From JBHGBM01 sp041946965 (GTDB taxonomy: Bacteria > Acidobacteriota > Terriglobia > Bryobacterales > Bryobacteraceae): a stretch of DNA of 64,000 nt. Positions 19,148 to 28,337 of the stretch are shown here, one piece after another. The notes under the pieces were generated by a model. The model saw only the letters and a program-made list of their open reading frames with translations. It made no database searches and had not been told where the DNA came from. The translations under genes and the position numbers were made by a program. Numbering within the stretch: the stretch's first letter is position 1; each line of letters opens with the position of its first letter. The stretch covers positions 1-64,000 of the forward strand of contig JBHGBM010000007.1 in NCBI GenBank assembly GCA_041946965.1, written 5' to 3'.

Positions 19148-20170
19148 TCAGGCGTTGGGCGTTTCCTGCGCGGCGTTGGCGGCTTCGATCTCGGTCAGCT
19201 TCAGGCTGAGCTGCCGGCCGGTGCCCGTCGTCTCGTTGTAACGCTCGTAAGCCTGCACGATGCGCTGCACCAGTTGGTGGCGCACCACGTCGCGCTGATC
19301 GAAGGTGACAAAACTGATGCCTTCCACGCCCTTGAGCACGTCCACGGCGTCCAGCAGCCCGCTGCGCCGGCCGTTGGGAAGGTCGATCTGGGTGACGTCG
19401 CCGTTGACCACCATTTTGGAGCTGAAGCCCTGGCGCGTGAGAACCATTTTCATCTGTTCGGGGGTGCTGTTCTGGGCCTCATCAAGAATGATAAAGCTGT
19501 CGTTGAGCGTGCGGCCGCGCATGAACGCGATGGGAGCGATTTCGATCACGTTGCGCTCGAGCAATTTTTCCACGCGCTCGTGGTCCAGCATGTCGTAGAG
19601 AGCATCGTAAAGGGGACGCAGATAGGGGTCGACCTTCTCCTGAAGTGTGCCGGGGAGAAACCCGAGGCGCTCTCCGGCCTCCACCGCCGGGCGGGTCAGC
19701 ACGATGCGCGAAATACGCTTGCTGAGCAGCGCGGAAACCGCCATAGCCACGGCCAGGTAGGTCTTGCCGGTGCCGGCGGGACCGATGCCGAAGACCATGT
19801 CATTGCGCTCGATGGCTTCCAGGTAACGGCGCTGGTTAATGGTGCGCGGCGCCAGCAATTTCTTGCCGAAGCTTCGCTGCCTTCCGCTTTCCACCAGCCC
19901 GCGCAGGGTGATCTGGGGGTCTTCGGTGACCACGCGCAGGTAGCTGTTCAGGTCTCCGTTGTTGAAAACATGCCCTTCGGCGACCAGCGACACGTACTCC
20001 TGCAAAATTTCTTCGGCGCGGTTCACGGCCTCCGGCTCGCCTTCCAACTGAAGGCAGCCATCCACCAACTGGGTGCTGACGTTGAAACCCGATTCAATTA
20101 ACCGGATATTCTCATCGCGGGTGCCGAAGAGGCTCTCCACTCCCCGGCTAATCTGAACGGTAGCCTTCAT
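19148..20170 (-). CDS. phoH: PhoH-like ATPase
   Basis: 340 aa. Walker A GPAGTGKT (130-137), Walker B 'SFIILDEAQNST', and the PhoH-specific 'KMVVNGDVTQIDLP'. Function is associated with RNA metabolism. First gene of the phoH-ybeY-CNNM-era-BON-SMP30-nudix-mutS2 operon. The ATG is directly preceded by an in-frame TAA, so no earlier start is possible; the only strong SD, AGGAGGT, lies 16 nt upstream, just before a TTG-started 5-codon ORF whose TGA overlaps the phoH ATG, suggesting translational coupling. Confidence 0.95.
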   Translation of the reverse strand: MKATVQISRGVESLFGTRDENIRLIESGFNVSTQLVDGCLQLEGEPEAVNRAEEILQEYVSLVAEGHVFNNGDLNSYLRVVTEDPQITLRGLVESGRQRSFGKKLLAPRTINQRRYLEAIERNDMVFGIGPAGTGKTYLAVAMAVSALLSKRISRIVLTRPAVEAGERLGFLPGTLQEKVDPYLRPLYDALYDMLDHERVEKLLERNVIEIAPIAFMRGRTLNDSFIILDEAQNSTPEQMKMVLTRQGFSSKMVVNGDVTQIDLPNGRRSGLLDAVDVLKGVEGISFVTFDQRDVVRHQLVQRIVQAYERYNETTGTGRQLSLKLTEIEAANAAQETPNA

Positions 20171-20334
20171 TTATTCGTGTCCAAATACCTCCTATGGCCT
20201 TGCACAACAGGCGCGGGAAATGGCTATTGTCAGGGGTGGTACGAGGCTCGTCAAGCGGAAACCCGCGCGTCAGGCGGGGCAGCTCAACCATGTACTGCTA
20301 TTATAACAAGGAGTGCAACAGGCGGGTGTGCGGA

Positions 20335-20354
20335 CCAGGCACACCTGTGCCTGG
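20335..20354. repeat. Short REP-like palindrome
   Basis: CCAGGCACA (20335-20343) / TGTGCCTGG (20346-20354), 9-bp arms with a 2-nt gap, in the phoH-bamA divergent region. It resembles 'CAGGCAC' type extragenic palindromes found dispersed in acidobacterial genomes. The rest of the 20171-20495 gap holds the bamA promoter and leader; no further gene is supported. Confidence 0.45.
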
Positions 20355-20363
20355 CCGGCCTCG

Positions 20364-20392
20364 TTGTTGAAAACGCGGCCCTTCGCTAAAAT
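20364..20392 (+). promoter_or_regulatory. Candidate sigma70-type promoter of bamA
   Basis: TTGTTG (20364-20369), 17-nt spacer, TAAAAT (20387-20392). It would give a leader of about 97 nt before the bamA ATG, with a small hairpin TTACG-TCAC-CGTAA at about 20455-20468. Confidence 0.45.
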
Positions 20393-20495
20393 AGTGCTTT
20401 AACAGAACTTCTACGAAAACCGGCAGCACCCTTGTGAAACTGTTTCCTGTGAGCTTACGTCACCGTAAAAGCGCAGAGTGGAGAGGTATGTTTCG

Positions 20496-23468
20496 ATGAT
20501 TTTCCGCAGGCGAACCGGCCTGGCCGAAGCCGCAGTCTGTCTCTGCGCATTAGGTTCTTTACCGCTCCGGGCGCAAGCCCCGGCGGCGCCGCAGCCTGCG
20601 CCCGCCGGGCAAACCAAGCCCGCGCCGGAGACCAAGAAGCCGCAAAGCCCCTTTGAAGCTGTCCCGGAAGCCGCGCCCGAGGTCCCGCCTCCGCCGCCGC
20701 AGCAGCAGCCCGGACAAAGACCGCAGATCGAAGCGCCGCCCGAGGCGGAGGCCCCCAAACCTGCCGCCGGGCAAATCATCGAAGCGATCGAGTTCCGCGG
20801 AGCCCGCCGTGTACCTCAGGACACTCTGCGCGCCCTCATATTCACCAAGCGCGGCGACATCCTTAATGAAGATGCTCTGCGGCGCGACTTCATGGCGCTG
20901 TGGAATACCGGACGCTTCGACGATATCCGCCTGGAAACGGAACCTGGCCGCACGGGCGCGATCGTGCGTTTTGTCCTGACGGAAAGGCGCGTGGTCCGGT
21001 CCATCAAGTACGAAGGGATCAAATCGATCACGGTTTCGGAAATTCTGGACCGGTTCAAGGAGCGCAAGGTCGGGCTGTCTGTGGAGTCGCAATACGACCC
21101 GAACAGGATCCAGCGCGCCACGGTGGTGCTGAAGGAGTTCCTTTCCGAACGCGGCCGGCAGTTCGCGGTGGTGGAGCCGGACATCCGGCAGATTCCCCCG
21201 TCTTCGCTCGAAGTGACCTTCAACGTGCAGGAAGGCCCCAAGGTGAAAGTGGGCCAGCTCGAACTCACGGGGAACAACGTTTTCCGGGACCGCAAGGTGA
21301 TCCGGGCGATGAAGAACCTGCGGCCGATCGGCATCCCGTACTCCCTGGTGCTGGAGAACATCTTTTCCAAGACGTTCGATTCCACCAAGCTGGAAGAGGA
21401 CAAGGACCGCATCCGCGACTTCTACCAGCAGCGCGGCTATTTCACGGCGCGCGTGCTGGACCACAAACTCGAAATTCGCGACACCGGCGGCCACGGCCTC
21501 CGGCTGCCCCTGTTCAAGCCGAACAAGCCGGGCAAGCGGGCGGACCTGGTTCTGCCGGTGGAGGAAGGCCGGCAGTACCACCTCAACAAGATCAACTTCA
21601 TCGGCGTCAAGCTGTTCCGTACGCCGGAAACCTTGATGATGCCGCTGTTCCAGATGAAGGAAGGCGACATTTTCTCCACCGCCAAACTGCGCAAGGGCCT
21701 GGAGAACATGCGCAAGCTCTACGGCGAATTCGGGTACATCGACTTCGTGCCGGAACCGTCGTTCGACATCATCCCCAACAGCGACAAGATCGACCTGACG
21801 CTGACCGCGGACGAAGGCAAGCAGTTCTTCGTGCGGCGCATCGACTTCTCCGGAAACACCACCACCCGCGATAAGGTCATCCGCCGCGAGCTGCTGCTGG
21901 ATGAAGGCGACATGTTCAACACGCGCCTGTGGGAGCTGAGCGTCCTGCGCCTGAACCAGCTCGGGTACTTCGAGCAGTTGAAGGAGAACGAGGCGGCGGA
22001 CATCAAGCGCAACACGCAGACCAACACCGTCGATATCACCCTGAAGGTGAAGGAGCGCGGGAAGAATTCGGTGGGTATGAACGGAGGCGTTTCGGGCATT
22101 GCCGGCAGCTTCATGGGGTTCAACTATTCGACCAACAACTTCCTGGGGTTAGGCGAAACGCTCTCCATCGATTCGCAGCTCGGCACCCGCCTGCGCAGCG
22201 TGCAGTTCGCCTTCACCGAGCCGTACTTCCTCGACCGGCCCATCCAGCTTGGCTTCGAGGTGCACCTGACGCGCTTCAATTACGACCAAGGCCGCGAGAT
22301 TTCGATTCTGACGGGCCGCAACTACATGCCGCTGTTCAACGAGCTGGGCCGGGGAAACCTGCTCAACTACGTCCAGAACGGGCACGGCTTCTCGGTTTCC
22401 TCCAGCTACCAGTTGAAGCGCAGCTTCGCCCGGGTCGGAATCACTTACGGCTACGACAACTCCAACATCGTTGTGGACCAGGAGAGCACGGCCGCCAAGA
22501 GTTATTTCGAGTACATCAACTTCCAGGGCATCGGCGGGCCCAACTCGCTGACCGGCATCAAGACCAGCGCGATCACGCCTTCGTACTCGTACAACACGGT
22601 AAACCACCCGATCACGCCCACCGGCGGCAAGAGCCTGTTCCTCTCCACCCAGTTCGCCGGCAGCTTTCTGGGCGGCAACGTGAACACGATCCGCCCCGTG
22701 ATCGACGCCAAGTACTTCCGGCCGGCGCCATGGAAAAAGAGCCACATTCTGGCCTTCCACTTCATGGGATCCATGATTGCCGGCTATGGCGGAAAACAGG
22801 CGCCGCCGTTCGCCCGCAGCTACATCGGCGGCGAGCAGGATATCCGCGGGTTCGATATCTGGGGCATCAGCCCGATCGCCTATGTCGCCAGCTCATCGAC
22901 CATCAACGTGCTGAACGCCGACGGCTCGGCGCGCACCCAGAAGGTGCTGGTGGACGGGGTGGAGACATTGCAGAATGTCACCATGCAGATCCCCGTCTAC
23001 CAGTTGATCTTCCCGGGCGGCGATACCCAACTGGTGAGCAACTTCGAATACCGCATCCCGATCGTGGGGCCGGTCAACCTGGCGCTGTTCGCCGATACGG
23101 GCCTGAATAAGATACTGCTCACCAATCAGCTCAAGATGAACACGGACCGCGTGAACGAGCTGAATTCGCTGTTCCCGCAGGCGGGTTTCGACGGGCGTCC
23201 GAAGATTTCTCCCGGAACCCAGCGGCCGCGCATGTCCACCGGTATCGAACTCCAGGTCATGCTGCCGGTGGTCAACGCGCCGTTCCGCCTGTACTGGGCC
23301 TACAACCCGGTGATCGTGCAGGAGTTTCTGCAACCGCCCATCGTGGTGGACCGGTCCATGTTCCCGAACGAGATGACGTTCCTGAACGCGGTCACCAGCT
23401 TCGGCCAGGCGTACCCGTGGTTCGAGCAGCGCAAGACGTTCCGTTTCACCATCGGCCGGACGTTCTGA
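20496..23468 (+). CDS. bamA: Outer-membrane assembly factor BamA (Omp85)
   Basis: 990 aa from the ATG at 20496, chosen because GAGAGG (20481-20486) gives an SD about 9 nt upstream; a GTG at 20478 would overlap that SD. Signal peptide MIFRRRTGLAEAAVCLCALG..., a Pro/Ala-rich linker (about 27-90), five POTRA domains (about 92-490, e.g. 'IEFRGARRVPQDTLRALIF'), then a surface-antigen beta-barrel. The Omp85 signature VRGF appears as IRGF (783-786). BamA folds and inserts outer-membrane proteins. ompH/skp follows 37 nt later, as in many Gram-negatives. Confidence 0.95.
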   Translation: MIFRRRTGLAEAAVCLCALGSLPLRAQAPAAPQPAPAGQTKPAPETKKPQSPFEAVPEAAPEVPPPPPQQQPGQRPQIEAPPEAEAPKPAAGQIIEAIEFRGARRVPQDTLRALIFTKRGDILNEDALRRDFMALWNTGRFDDIRLETEPGRTGAIVRFVLTERRVVRSIKYEGIKSITVSEILDRFKERKVGLSVESQYDPNRIQRATVVLKEFLSERGRQFAVVEPDIRQIPPSSLEVTFNVQEGPKVKVGQLELTGNNVFRDRKVIRAMKNLRPIGIPYSLVLENIFSKTFDSTKLEEDKDRIRDFYQQRGYFTARVLDHKLEIRDTGGHGLRLPLFKPNKPGKRADLVLPVEEGRQYHLNKINFIGVKLFRTPETLMMPLFQMKEGDIFSTAKLRKGLENMRKLYGEFGYIDFVPEPSFDIIPNSDKIDLTLTADEGKQFFVRRIDFSGNTTTRDKVIRRELLLDEGDMFNTRLWELSVLRLNQLGYFEQLKENEAADIKRNTQTNTVDITLKVKERGKNSVGMNGGVSGIAGSFMGFNYSTNNFLGLGETLSIDSQLGTRLRSVQFAFTEPYFLDRPIQLGFEVHLTRFNYDQGREISILTGRNYMPLFNELGRGNLLNYVQNGHGFSVSSSYQLKRSFARVGITYGYDNSNIVVDQESTAAKSYFEYINFQGIGGPNSLTGIKTSAITPSYSYNTVNHPITPTGGKSLFLSTQFAGSFLGGNVNTIRPVIDAKYFRPAPWKKSHILAFHFMGSMIAGYGGKQAPPFARSYIGGEQDIRGFDIWGISPIAYVASSSTINVLNADGSARTQKVLVDGVETLQNVTMQIPVYQLIFPGGDTQLVSNFEYRIPIVGPVNLALFADTGLNKILLTNQLKMNTDRVNELNSLFPQAGFDGRPKISPGTQRPRMSTGIELQVMLPVVNAPFRLYWAYNPVIVQEFLQPPIVVDRSMFPNEMTFLNAVTSFGQAYPWFEQRKTFRFTIGRTF

Positions 23469-23505
23469 CCCGGAGATGTTTTAGGATTACGAGAAGGAGT
23501 TTAGC

Positions 23506-24105
23506 TTGAAGAAGAGCATTTACCTTGTGCCGGCGCTGGCCCTCACAGCCACGCTCGCTCATGCCCAGACCTCGGCCCCCAACAAGGTGGGCATCATCCA
23601 GATCCAGAACGCCATCGTCAGCACCAAGGACGGGCAGAAGGCCCTTTCCGAGTTGCAGGCCCGCTTCGGCCCCAAGAAGACCGAACTGGAGAAGCGCCAG
23701 GCGGAGATCGCCGGCTACCAGGACCAGCTTCGGAAGGGAAGCGCCACCATGAGCGACGACGCGAAATCGAAGCTCATGCGGCAGATCGACCAGGCCACGA
23801 AATCGCTGAACCGCGACACGGAAGACGCTCAGGCCGAGGTGGAGCAGGCCGAGGGCAAGATCATGCAGGAACTGGGGCAGCGCATGATGGCGGTGATCAA
23901 CAAGTACGCCCGCGATAACGCGTACTCGCTGATTATCGACGTGAGCAATCCCCAGACGCCGGTGGTGTTCGCGGCCGACAGCATCGACATTACCAAGGAC
24001 ATCATCGACCTGTACGACAAGAACGCTCCGGCCACCGCCGCGCCCGCTGCGGCTGCCCCCAAGCCGCCCGCGGCGGCGGCGCCCAAGCCCGCTCCGAAGA
24101 AGTAG
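23506..24105 (+). CDS. OmpH/Skp-family periplasmic chaperone
   Basis: 199 aa. TTG start with AAGGAG 6 nt upstream. Signal peptide 'MKKSIYLVPALALTATLAHA', then the Skp fold: 'KVGIIQIQNAIVSTKDGQKA', a long coiled coil (about 50-125), and 'AYSLIIDVSNP'. Skp holds unfolded outer-membrane proteins in transit to BamA. The C-terminal 30 residues are a low-complexity Ala/Pro/Lys tail not seen in classical Skp. Its stop abuts the stop of the convergent MBL gene with no intervening base. Confidence 0.93.
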   Translation: MKKSIYLVPALALTATLAHAQTSAPNKVGIIQIQNAIVSTKDGQKALSELQARFGPKKTELEKRQAEIAGYQDQLRKGSATMSDDAKSKLMRQIDQATKSLNRDTEDAQAEVEQAEGKIMQELGQRMMAVINKYARDNAYSLIIDVSNPQTPVVFAADSIDITKDIIDLYDKNAPATAAPAAAAPKPPAAAAPKPAPKK

Positions 24106-24732
24106 CTAACGCAGAAACAGGTTGTATTCGCGTTCCCGGCCGATGGTCGTGAGGGGGCCATGGCCGGGAACCACAACCGTCTCCTCAGGAAGCACCAGCA
24201 GTTTCTCCCGAATCGATTCCAGAATCTGCACACCGTCCCCGCCGGGAAGATCGGTACGGCCGATGCTGTCGCGGAACAGGGTATCGCCCGCCGCCACCTT
24301 GTTCTCCGAAGGGATCCACAGGCTGATGCTGCCCTGCGAGTGGCCGGGAGTTTGCAGGACGTGGAAATCCGCGCCCGCCGCGCGCAGGATGTCGCCTTCA
24401 CGGGCGTTGGAATCGATTTCCGCCCGCTCGGGAGGCGCCATGCCCACCCAGGCCGCCTGCATGTCCATGAGGTTCTGAAGGGCGCGGTCGTTCTCATTCA
24501 TGTACACCGGCGCTCCGGTGGCGCGGCGCAACTCCTGCGCCCCGGCGATATGGTCGATGTGGGCGTGGGTGATGACAATCATTTTCACCTTCAACCCATG
24601 CCGTCCGGCGGCCTCCAGGATGTCCGGCACGTTATCGCCGGGATCCACCACCAGCGCTTCCCCGCTCGCGGAGTCGCCGAAGATGGAGCAGTTGCATTGG
24701 AGCAGGCCGACGGGCAGAACCTCATGGATCAT
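24106..24732 (-). CDS. MBL-fold metallo-hydrolase (glyoxalase II-like)
   Basis: 208 aa. Metal motif T-H56-A-H58-I-D60-H61 plus 'LQTPGHSQGSISLW' and 'AAGDTLFRDSIGRTDLPGG', matching the short glyoxalase II-like / YcbL-type hydrolases that cleave thioesters. Cytoplasmic, no signal peptide. Exactly tail-to-tail with ompH/skp. Confidence 0.9.
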   Translation of the reverse strand: MIHEVLPVGLLQCNCSIFGDSASGEALVVDPGDNVPDILEAAGRHGLKVKMIVITHAHIDHIAGAQELRRATGAPVYMNENDRALQNLMDMQAAWVGMAPPERAEIDSNAREGDILRAAGADFHVLQTPGHSQGSISLWIPSENKVAAGDTLFRDSIGRTDLPGGDGVQILESIREKLLVLPEETVVVPGHGPLTTIGREREYNLFLR

Positions 24733-24742
24733 AAGGCGATTG

Positions 24743-24748
24743 TATAGT
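24743..24748 (+). promoter_or_regulatory. Candidate -10 element of a leaderless membrane-protein gene
   Basis: TATAGT ends 7 nt before the ATG at 24756, with no SD between. This supports ATG 24756 over the GTG at 24750. Confidence 0.4.
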
Positions 24749-24755
24749 AGTGCGT

Positions 24756-25133
24756 ATGGCTGAAGTCCTGCTCGTGACGATGCGCTGGCTGCACATCGCG
24801 CCGGCTGCCATCCTGGTGGGCGGCATGCTGTACGGACGGCTGGTGGCGGCGCCGGATTCGGGTGCGGCGGCGCGGCGCTTCCGGCCGTACGGCCTGGCGG
24901 CGGTGGCGGCGCTGATCTTCTCCGGGCTGTACAGCATCTTCAGCACGCCGGGCCACTCGGCGCGGTATCACATGCTGCTCGGGGTCAAGCTGCTGCTGGC
25001 GGCGCACGTGTTCGCCATCGCGCTGCTGGTGACGGCCGGCAAGGGCTCCCGCCCCGCGCGGCTCATGACCGGCGCGGGGATCTCGGGGCTGCTGATCATC
25101 GCGATTGCCGCGTATCTGCGCAGGATCTTCTGA
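24756..25133 (+). CDS. Small four-helix integral membrane protein
   Basis: 125 aa with about four transmembrane helices and conserved-looking histidines ('MRWLHIAPAAILVGG' and 'GHSARYHMLLGVKLLLAAH'). The layout (His in helix 1, His-rich third segment) recalls CopD/haem-binding small membrane families, but I cannot assign one. ATG 24756 chosen from the -10-like TATAGT immediately upstream. Converges on the metallopeptidase gene, 3 nt between stops. Confidence 0.72.
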   Translation: MAEVLLVTMRWLHIAPAAILVGGMLYGRLVAAPDSGAAARRFRPYGLAAVAALIFSGLYSIFSTPGHSARYHMLLGVKLLLAAHVFAIALLVTAGKGSRPARLMTGAGISGLLIIAIAAYLRRIF

Positions 25134-25136
25134 CCG

Positions 25137-27167
25137 CTACTGCCGCGCGAGCGCCCGTTCGGCGGCTTCGAGCAACGCATCCGGGCCGACCGGGGCGCCG
25201 GTGGCCTGCTGCATCCACAGGTCCGGTGAAATCGACCCTTGGCGCGCCACGCGCTCCACCTCCGGCCCGATCTTGCCCGCTTTCCGCATGGACTCCTCAA
25301 GCTGGTGCGCGATCAGGTGGCCGATGGGGTAGTCCGGCAGATAGAGGGCGCGTTCGATCATGTGGGAGTAGATTCCCAGAAGCACCACGTCGCGCCGCCC
25401 GAACACGGGCGCGTAGTAACGGTTCCAGGTGTCCTTGGCGATGGCGATGACCGCCTCCTTCAGTTCGGCGGGGGTGGCGTTGGGGTGGTCGTACATCCAG
25501 TGCCAGACGGCCATGTCCACCAGCGCGACGCCGGCGATCTCGTAGGTTCCCCAGAAGTCGTTGAGCGCGCGCAAGGCTTCGTCCTGGGGGCTGGGCGTCG
25601 CCAGGCCGAGCAGTTCCAGATCCTTGGCCTGAAACAGGAAGGCAATGGCCTCCGTGAAGGCGGTGTTGGGCACGCCGTTCAGCAGCCAATGGTCCACGTT
25701 ATTGAGCGAGAAGGTCTGCTCCACATTGTGGCCCATTTCGTGGACGGCGATGTTGTAGCCCTTGTAATCCATGCCCCCGGCGCCCACGCGCGTTCGCAGG
25801 TGGGCGGGAGCGGAGCGCAACTGCGCGCCCCAGGCGTGGCCGGAGCCGCGTGCCGGGTCCACCACGATGTTGTTCGCCAGGTAGCGCGCCCGCTCGGGGC
25901 TGAAGCCCAAGGCCTGGAACATGCGCGGCATGTCCCGGTGATACGCCTCCGGGGTGGGATACTTGCGGCGGGTGATCTCATCGAGCTGGGCTTCGGTATA
26001 TTTGCCGCGCGGGCGGAAGCCGTTGTACCAGATATCGAAGGGCTCGAGTTTCCGGCCGAGACGCTGCTCGATCAGCCGCGCCACTTTAGCCACGAGCGGC
26101 GAGGTCAGCACGCGCTCGAACATCTGGCGCACGCGCGTTTCGGGCAGCTCGCGGCCCTCATCGAAGGCGCGCGCGATCAGGGTGGGAGCGGTGGGCGAGT
26201 AGGCATCCATGCGGCGGTTGGCCTGGAAGTTGCCGAGCAGCGTGGCGTAGCGCGTATCCGGCTCCGGGCCGGAGCCGCCGCCGCTCTTCGCCGCGCCCTC
26301 GTAGTCCTTCACTGTGGAGGGCCGCACCTCGCCGGTGTAGGGATTCCAGTCGAGGGCGGGGTTGTTGACCACGTCCTTGGGAATGGTCTGAAGGACGATG
26401 CTTTCCATCACGCGCGCGATCATGCGCTGGCGCTCCAGGGCGTCCTTTTCCGAATAATCGGCCTTGATCTGGTCGCGCAGGTTCCAGTGGGAGAGCAGCC
26501 GCATCTTGGGCGGGAACAGCCGGCGGCCCTGCGGATCGAGCAGGTGATGCATCCAGATGTTGTACTCGGCGATGTACTGCTCGGCGCGCGAGCCGGCTTC
26601 GGCAATCGCCAGATTCACCTCCGCGGGCACGCGTTTGGAGAAGCGCTGCGCCAGCCGCACCTCGGCCCATTGCCGCCGGCTCCACTTGGGGCCCTCTCGC
26701 AGGCGTTCCTGCAGCGTGGTCAGCGGGAAGTTGAGCAGCACGGTAAAGGCCAGCTTGTTCTGGAAAAAGTCGTCGGTAAGGTGGGCGGAGGGGTCGTAGC
26801 CGGCGAAGATCTCGTCGTAGGGCATGATCGGGCCGAGATCGAGGTCCACTTGCGTGCGGTACGCCAGGACGACTTCGAGCAGGTGGCCGTAGGTCTGCTC
26901 CAACAGCTTCTCGAAGCGCGCGAGCATGGTGTCGAGAGCCTTCTGGTCGCCCGCGAAATTGCCGCGCACGAACTCTTCGAAGACGGCGGCGCCGCCGTCG
27001 CTCGCCCGCCAGAATTCCGAGACCTGCTTCAGGCCGCGCTGGACGCGCGGGCGCTGGCTCTCCCCGTGGCGGGCGGTCAACTCCTTTTCGAGCTTCTGGA
27101 CGGAATCGGTCATAAAAGCCGGAGACTGCGCGACCATGGCGCAGAGAAACATAGCGGGCAACAGCAT
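25137..27167 (-). CDS. Exported zinc metallopeptidase (gluzincin, HEMGH)
   Basis: 676 aa. Probable signal peptide MLLPAMFLCAMVAQSPA. The zinc motif HEMGH (H476, E477, H480) is followed by a candidate third ligand Glu506 in 'NTAFTEAIAFLFQ', a gluzincin arrangement. The helical content around it is like M3/M32-type peptidases, but overall the sequence is not a recognisable M3 enzyme. Predicted periplasmic or secreted. TATAAA lies 6 nt before the ATG, without SD. Divergent from the aminotransferase gene with 39 nt between starts. Substrate unknown. Confidence 0.72.
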   Translation of the reverse strand: MLLPAMFLCAMVAQSPAFMTDSVQKLEKELTARHGESQRPRVQRGLKQVSEFWRASDGGAAVFEEFVRGNFAGDQKALDTMLARFEKLLEQTYGHLLEVVLAYRTQVDLDLGPIMPYDEIFAGYDPSAHLTDDFFQNKLAFTVLLNFPLTTLQERLREGPKWSRRQWAEVRLAQRFSKRVPAEVNLAIAEAGSRAEQYIAEYNIWMHHLLDPQGRRLFPPKMRLLSHWNLRDQIKADYSEKDALERQRMIARVMESIVLQTIPKDVVNNPALDWNPYTGEVRPSTVKDYEGAAKSGGGSGPEPDTRYATLLGNFQANRRMDAYSPTAPTLIARAFDEGRELPETRVRQMFERVLTSPLVAKVARLIEQRLGRKLEPFDIWYNGFRPRGKYTEAQLDEITRRKYPTPEAYHRDMPRMFQALGFSPERARYLANNIVVDPARGSGHAWGAQLRSAPAHLRTRVGAGGMDYKGYNIAVHEMGHNVEQTFSLNNVDHWLLNGVPNTAFTEAIAFLFQAKDLELLGLATPSPQDEALRALNDFWGTYEIAGVALVDMAVWHWMYDHPNATPAELKEAVIAIAKDTWNRYYAPVFGRRDVVLLGIYSHMIERALYLPDYPIGHLIAHQLEESMRKAGKIGPEVERVARQGSISPDLWMQQATGAPVGPDALLEAAERALARQ

Positions 27168-27206
27168 GATTCCTTTATAGCGCGAGCTGGACGATACTGG
27201 TCCCTA

Positions 27207-28337
27207 GTGAGGTTTTCCAGCCGCTTCCACTGGGACCTCGGTCCCAATCGCATCGCGCAACGGCTCGCCGGGAGGCGCCGCGCCGGGCTGCCGGTGCTGG
27301 ATCTAACGGAATCCAACCCGACCCGGGCGGGGTTGGCCTACCCGCCGGAGGTGATCGCGGCGCTGGCGGATGCGCGCTCGCTCGCGTACGACCCGCAACC
27401 CGCTGGAGCGGCGGAGGCGCGTGAGGCCGTGGCGGCCTACTACGGCGGCGTGCCGCCCGGGCGGATTCTGCTCACCGCCAGTACCAGCGAGGGATACGCC
27501 TACCTGTTCAAGCTGCTGACCGACCCGGGCGACGAGGTGCTGGCGCCGCGGCCGTCGTATCCCTTGTTCGAGTTCCTGGCGGCCATGGAATCGGTGCGGG
27601 TGGCGCAGTATCCGCTTTTCTACCACGGCGAGTGGAGCATCGATTTCGATTCCCTGGAGGGCGCGATCACGCCGCGAACGCGCGCCGTGGTGGTGGTGAA
27701 TCCGAACAACCCCACCGGGTCGTTTCTGAAGACGGAGGAACTGGAGCGGCTGCGGGGGATCTGCCGCGCGCACGATCTCGCCATCATCTCCGACGAAGTT
27801 TTCGCGGACTACGGCCACGCCCCCGATGCGCGGCGCGTGCGCACGCTGGCGCACACCGCCGGGGCGTTCGCAATGAGCGGCCTTTCGAAAATCGCCGGGC
27901 TGCCCCAGATGAAACTGGGATGGATTGTGGCGCCGGCGGAGGCCATGGAAAAGCTCGAACTGATCGCCGATACATACCTCTCGGTGAGCACGCCGGTGCA
28001 GCACGCGGCCTCACGGCTGCTGGCCGCGGGCGCGGCGGTCGGGCGGCAGATCATGGAGCGTGTGACGGCCAACCTGGCGCATTTCCGCGGGGCGCTTGGC
28101 GCGGATTCGCCGCTGCGCATCCTCACGGTGGAGGGCGGCTGGTACGCCATCGTCCAGGCGCCCCGGACCCGCAGCGAGGAACAGTGGACCCTGGACCTGC
28201 TGGACGAAGACGGCGTGCTGGTGCAGCCGGGTTACTTCTTTGATTTCGAATCCGAGGCGTACCTGGTGGTCAGCCTGCTGACGCGGCCGGAGGTGTTTGA
28301 AGAAGGAATCCGGCGGCTGGTGGCGCGGGTGCGCTAA
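27207..28337 (+). CDS. PLP-dependent class I/II aminotransferase
   Basis: 376 aa from GTG 27207; the reading frame is open far upstream, but that stretch is antisense to the metallopeptidase. Fold-type I features: 'LDLTESNPTRAG', 'VVVVNPNNPTGSFLKTEEL' (the NPNNPTG block), Asp of 'ISDEVFADY', and Schiff-base Lys228 in 'MSGLSKIAGLPQMKLGW'. Likely acts on an amino acid/2-oxo acid pair; specificity not predictable. No good SD. Its stop overlaps the deoC stop by 4 nt (convergent). Confidence 0.88.
   Translation: MRFSSRFHWDLGPNRIAQRLAGRRRAGLPVLDLTESNPTRAGLAYPPEVIAALADARSLAYDPQPAGAAEAREAVAAYYGGVPPGRILLTASTSEGYAYLFKLLTDPGDEVLAPRPSYPLFEFLAAMESVRVAQYPLFYHGEWSIDFDSLEGAITPRTRAVVVVNPNNPTGSFLKTEELERLRGICRAHDLAIISDEVFADYGHAPDARRVRTLAHTAGAFAMSGLSKIAGLPQMKLGWIVAPAEAMEKLELIADTYLSVSTPVQHAASRLLAAGAAVGRQIMERVTANLAHFRGALGADSPLRILTVEGGWYAIVQAPRTRSEEQWTLDLLDEDGVLVQPGYFFDFESEAYLVVSLLTRPEVFEEGIRRLVARVR

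Noticed and set aside
20177..20389. 70-codon plus-strand ORF in the phoH-bamA gap
   Set aside because: No SD, and it crosses the palindrome and bamA promoter region; composition not protein-like.
20432..20454. Similarity to the lacZ/M13 reverse-primer region (CTGTTTCCTGTG)
   Set aside because: Only about a dozen bases match and the flanks are unrelated chromosomal sequence, so vector contamination is not supported.
25239..27206. Extended 5' part of the aminotransferase frame
   Set aside because: Antisense to the metallopeptidase; the aminotransferase fold begins right after GTG 27207.
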